A stretch of 64,000 nucleotides of DNA from Phaffia rhodozyma (Eukaryota; Basidiomycota; Tremellomycetes; Cystofilobasidiales; Mrakiaceae), in contig JACGZH010000002.1 in the NCBI GenBank assembly GCA_014706385.1, positions 682,001-746,000 of the forward strand. Direction: 5' to 3'. This document shows, one piece after another, positions 63,467 to 64,000 of the stretch; the first letter of the stretch is position 1, and every line of letters starts with the position of its first letter. The translations under genes were made by a program, and so were the position numbers. A model generated the notes under the pieces. The model saw only the letters and a list, made by a program, of their open reading frames with translations. It was not told the origin of the DNA and did not search any database.

Positions 63467-64000
63467 TTAGGTCATCTTCCTTCTCTCGGCGCCCTTTTTC
63501 AGCCGTTCTTTGATTTCCTCCAATTCCTTATGTAACTTTCCGCGTATTTTCACATCCCTCTCCAACTCCTTCCATGAAAGTCCCTTCTCCTCACGTTCTC
63601 CGGCCAACACGCTCTCCGCCCTTCGTTTCTCGATCTCGAGCTTCTCGTTTAGAGCCTGATACGTGGGGTACAGCCTTTTGAACCGTTCTCGGAGGTCCTT
63701 CAAGGACATCGATGGGAGAACGAATTTGAAGGAAGGAGGAGATGAACTTTGAGGCATAACCGGGTCTGAAGGGGGGATGATCGAAGGGACCGGTGGTGGT
63801 TGTAGAGGACGGGAGCGAGAATGATGCCGAGGGGGAGAAGCAGATGATGAGGCGGATGAATCGGAAAACGATCCCCGACGTTTCTTCATAGTGTTGGTGG
63901 TGTTAGTATTGGATGATGTCGATGGGTTCTTTGAGGACTCTGTCTTTGTCGTTTGAACACGATCGTCTTCTCCCTCAGAGGAGGAAGATGAAGAAAAGTC
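63467..64000 (-). CDS. Uncharacterised Ser-rich protein with C-terminal coiled coil (5' end beyond window)
   Basis: The frame is open from the right edge through a Ser/Asp/Thr-rich stretch (SSSSSSEGEDD) to the stop at 63467, so the internal Met at 63889 is probably not the start. C-terminal segments: SFKFVLPSMSLKDLRERF, KRLYPTYQALNEKLEIEKRR, GLSWKELERDVKIRGKL and HKELEEIKERLKKGAERR. YP.Y..L...LE followed by basic and acidic helices recalls the occludin/ELL domain of RNA polymerase II elongation factor ELL, but the match is weak and I do not assign it. About 178 residues are visible in one exon. The stop lies 161 bp from the convergent SWD2 stop. Confidence 0.6.
   Translation of the reverse strand, partial: DFSSSSSSEGEDDRVQTTKTESSKNPSTSSNTNTTNTMKKRRGSFSDSSASSSASPPRHHSRSRPLQPPPVPSIIPPSDPVMPQSSSPPSFKFVLPSMSLKDLRERFKRLYPTYQALNEKLEIEKRRAESVLAGEREEKGLSWKELERDVKIRGKLHKELEEIKERLKKGAERRKMT

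Overview
The window is nuclear DNA of an intron-rich fungus. Single-copy eukaryotic genes sit close together on both strands, most are cut by several short introns (about 50-120 bp), and intergenic gaps are usually 0.1-1 kb. The gene set (alpha-1,3-glucan synthase, WSC protein, GH28 pectinase, DBP6, DBP2, COX4, SWD2, NNF1), the intron density, very small exons and a strong preference for the arginine codon CGA fit a basidiomycete. A yeast-like tremellomycete, possibly a Phaffia/Cystofilobasidiales relative, is my guess and not something the sequence proves. I found no transposon, CRISPR array, prophage, rRNA or convincing tRNA gene.

Layout, left to right: YAF9 (minus, cut by the left edge) diverges from DBP6 (plus). 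An aldo-keto reductase and an ICP55-type aminopeptidase follow on minus. TAN1/THUMPD1 (plus) shares a short promoter with ICP55. A peroxisomal HACL1/PXP1-type ThDP enzyme (minus) diverges from a GST-like gene (plus), and phosphoserine aminotransferase SER1 is on minus. A secreted two-WSC-domain protein (plus) is convergent with a 12.7-kb alpha-1,3-glucan synthase gene (minus). Then come an HCNGP/SAP30BP-like gene, a GH28 pectinase, an uncharacterised coiled-coil-like gene (minus) and the DEAD-box helicase DBP2 (plus). The right part holds a PCD1-type Nudix gene, TTI2-like (minus), POLD3/CDC27 (plus), NNF1-like (plus), COX4 (minus), a Dal5-family MFS transporter (plus), SWD2 (plus) and an unknown gene cut by the right edge (minus).

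Most of this is core metabolism and information processing, and I saw no operon-like pathway cluster. Two loose neighbourhoods stand out: cell-wall and extracellular genes (WSC, AGS1, GH28, about 18.7-40 kb) and genome-maintenance genes (TTI2, POLD3, NNF1, about 48-54 kb).

The least ordinary signal is gene architecture rather than a new system. DBP2 has an 882-bp intron at the motif V position. It is followed by what reads as a one-nucleotide exon needed to restore the invariant Asp, then by 9- and 10-nt exons through motif VI. Four further introns all split a Tyr codon inside Gly-rich repeats. Across the window about ten introns need a GTTCGT donor. All exon structures were joined by eye from reading frame, splice signals and remembered family motifs, and none was tested with transcripts.
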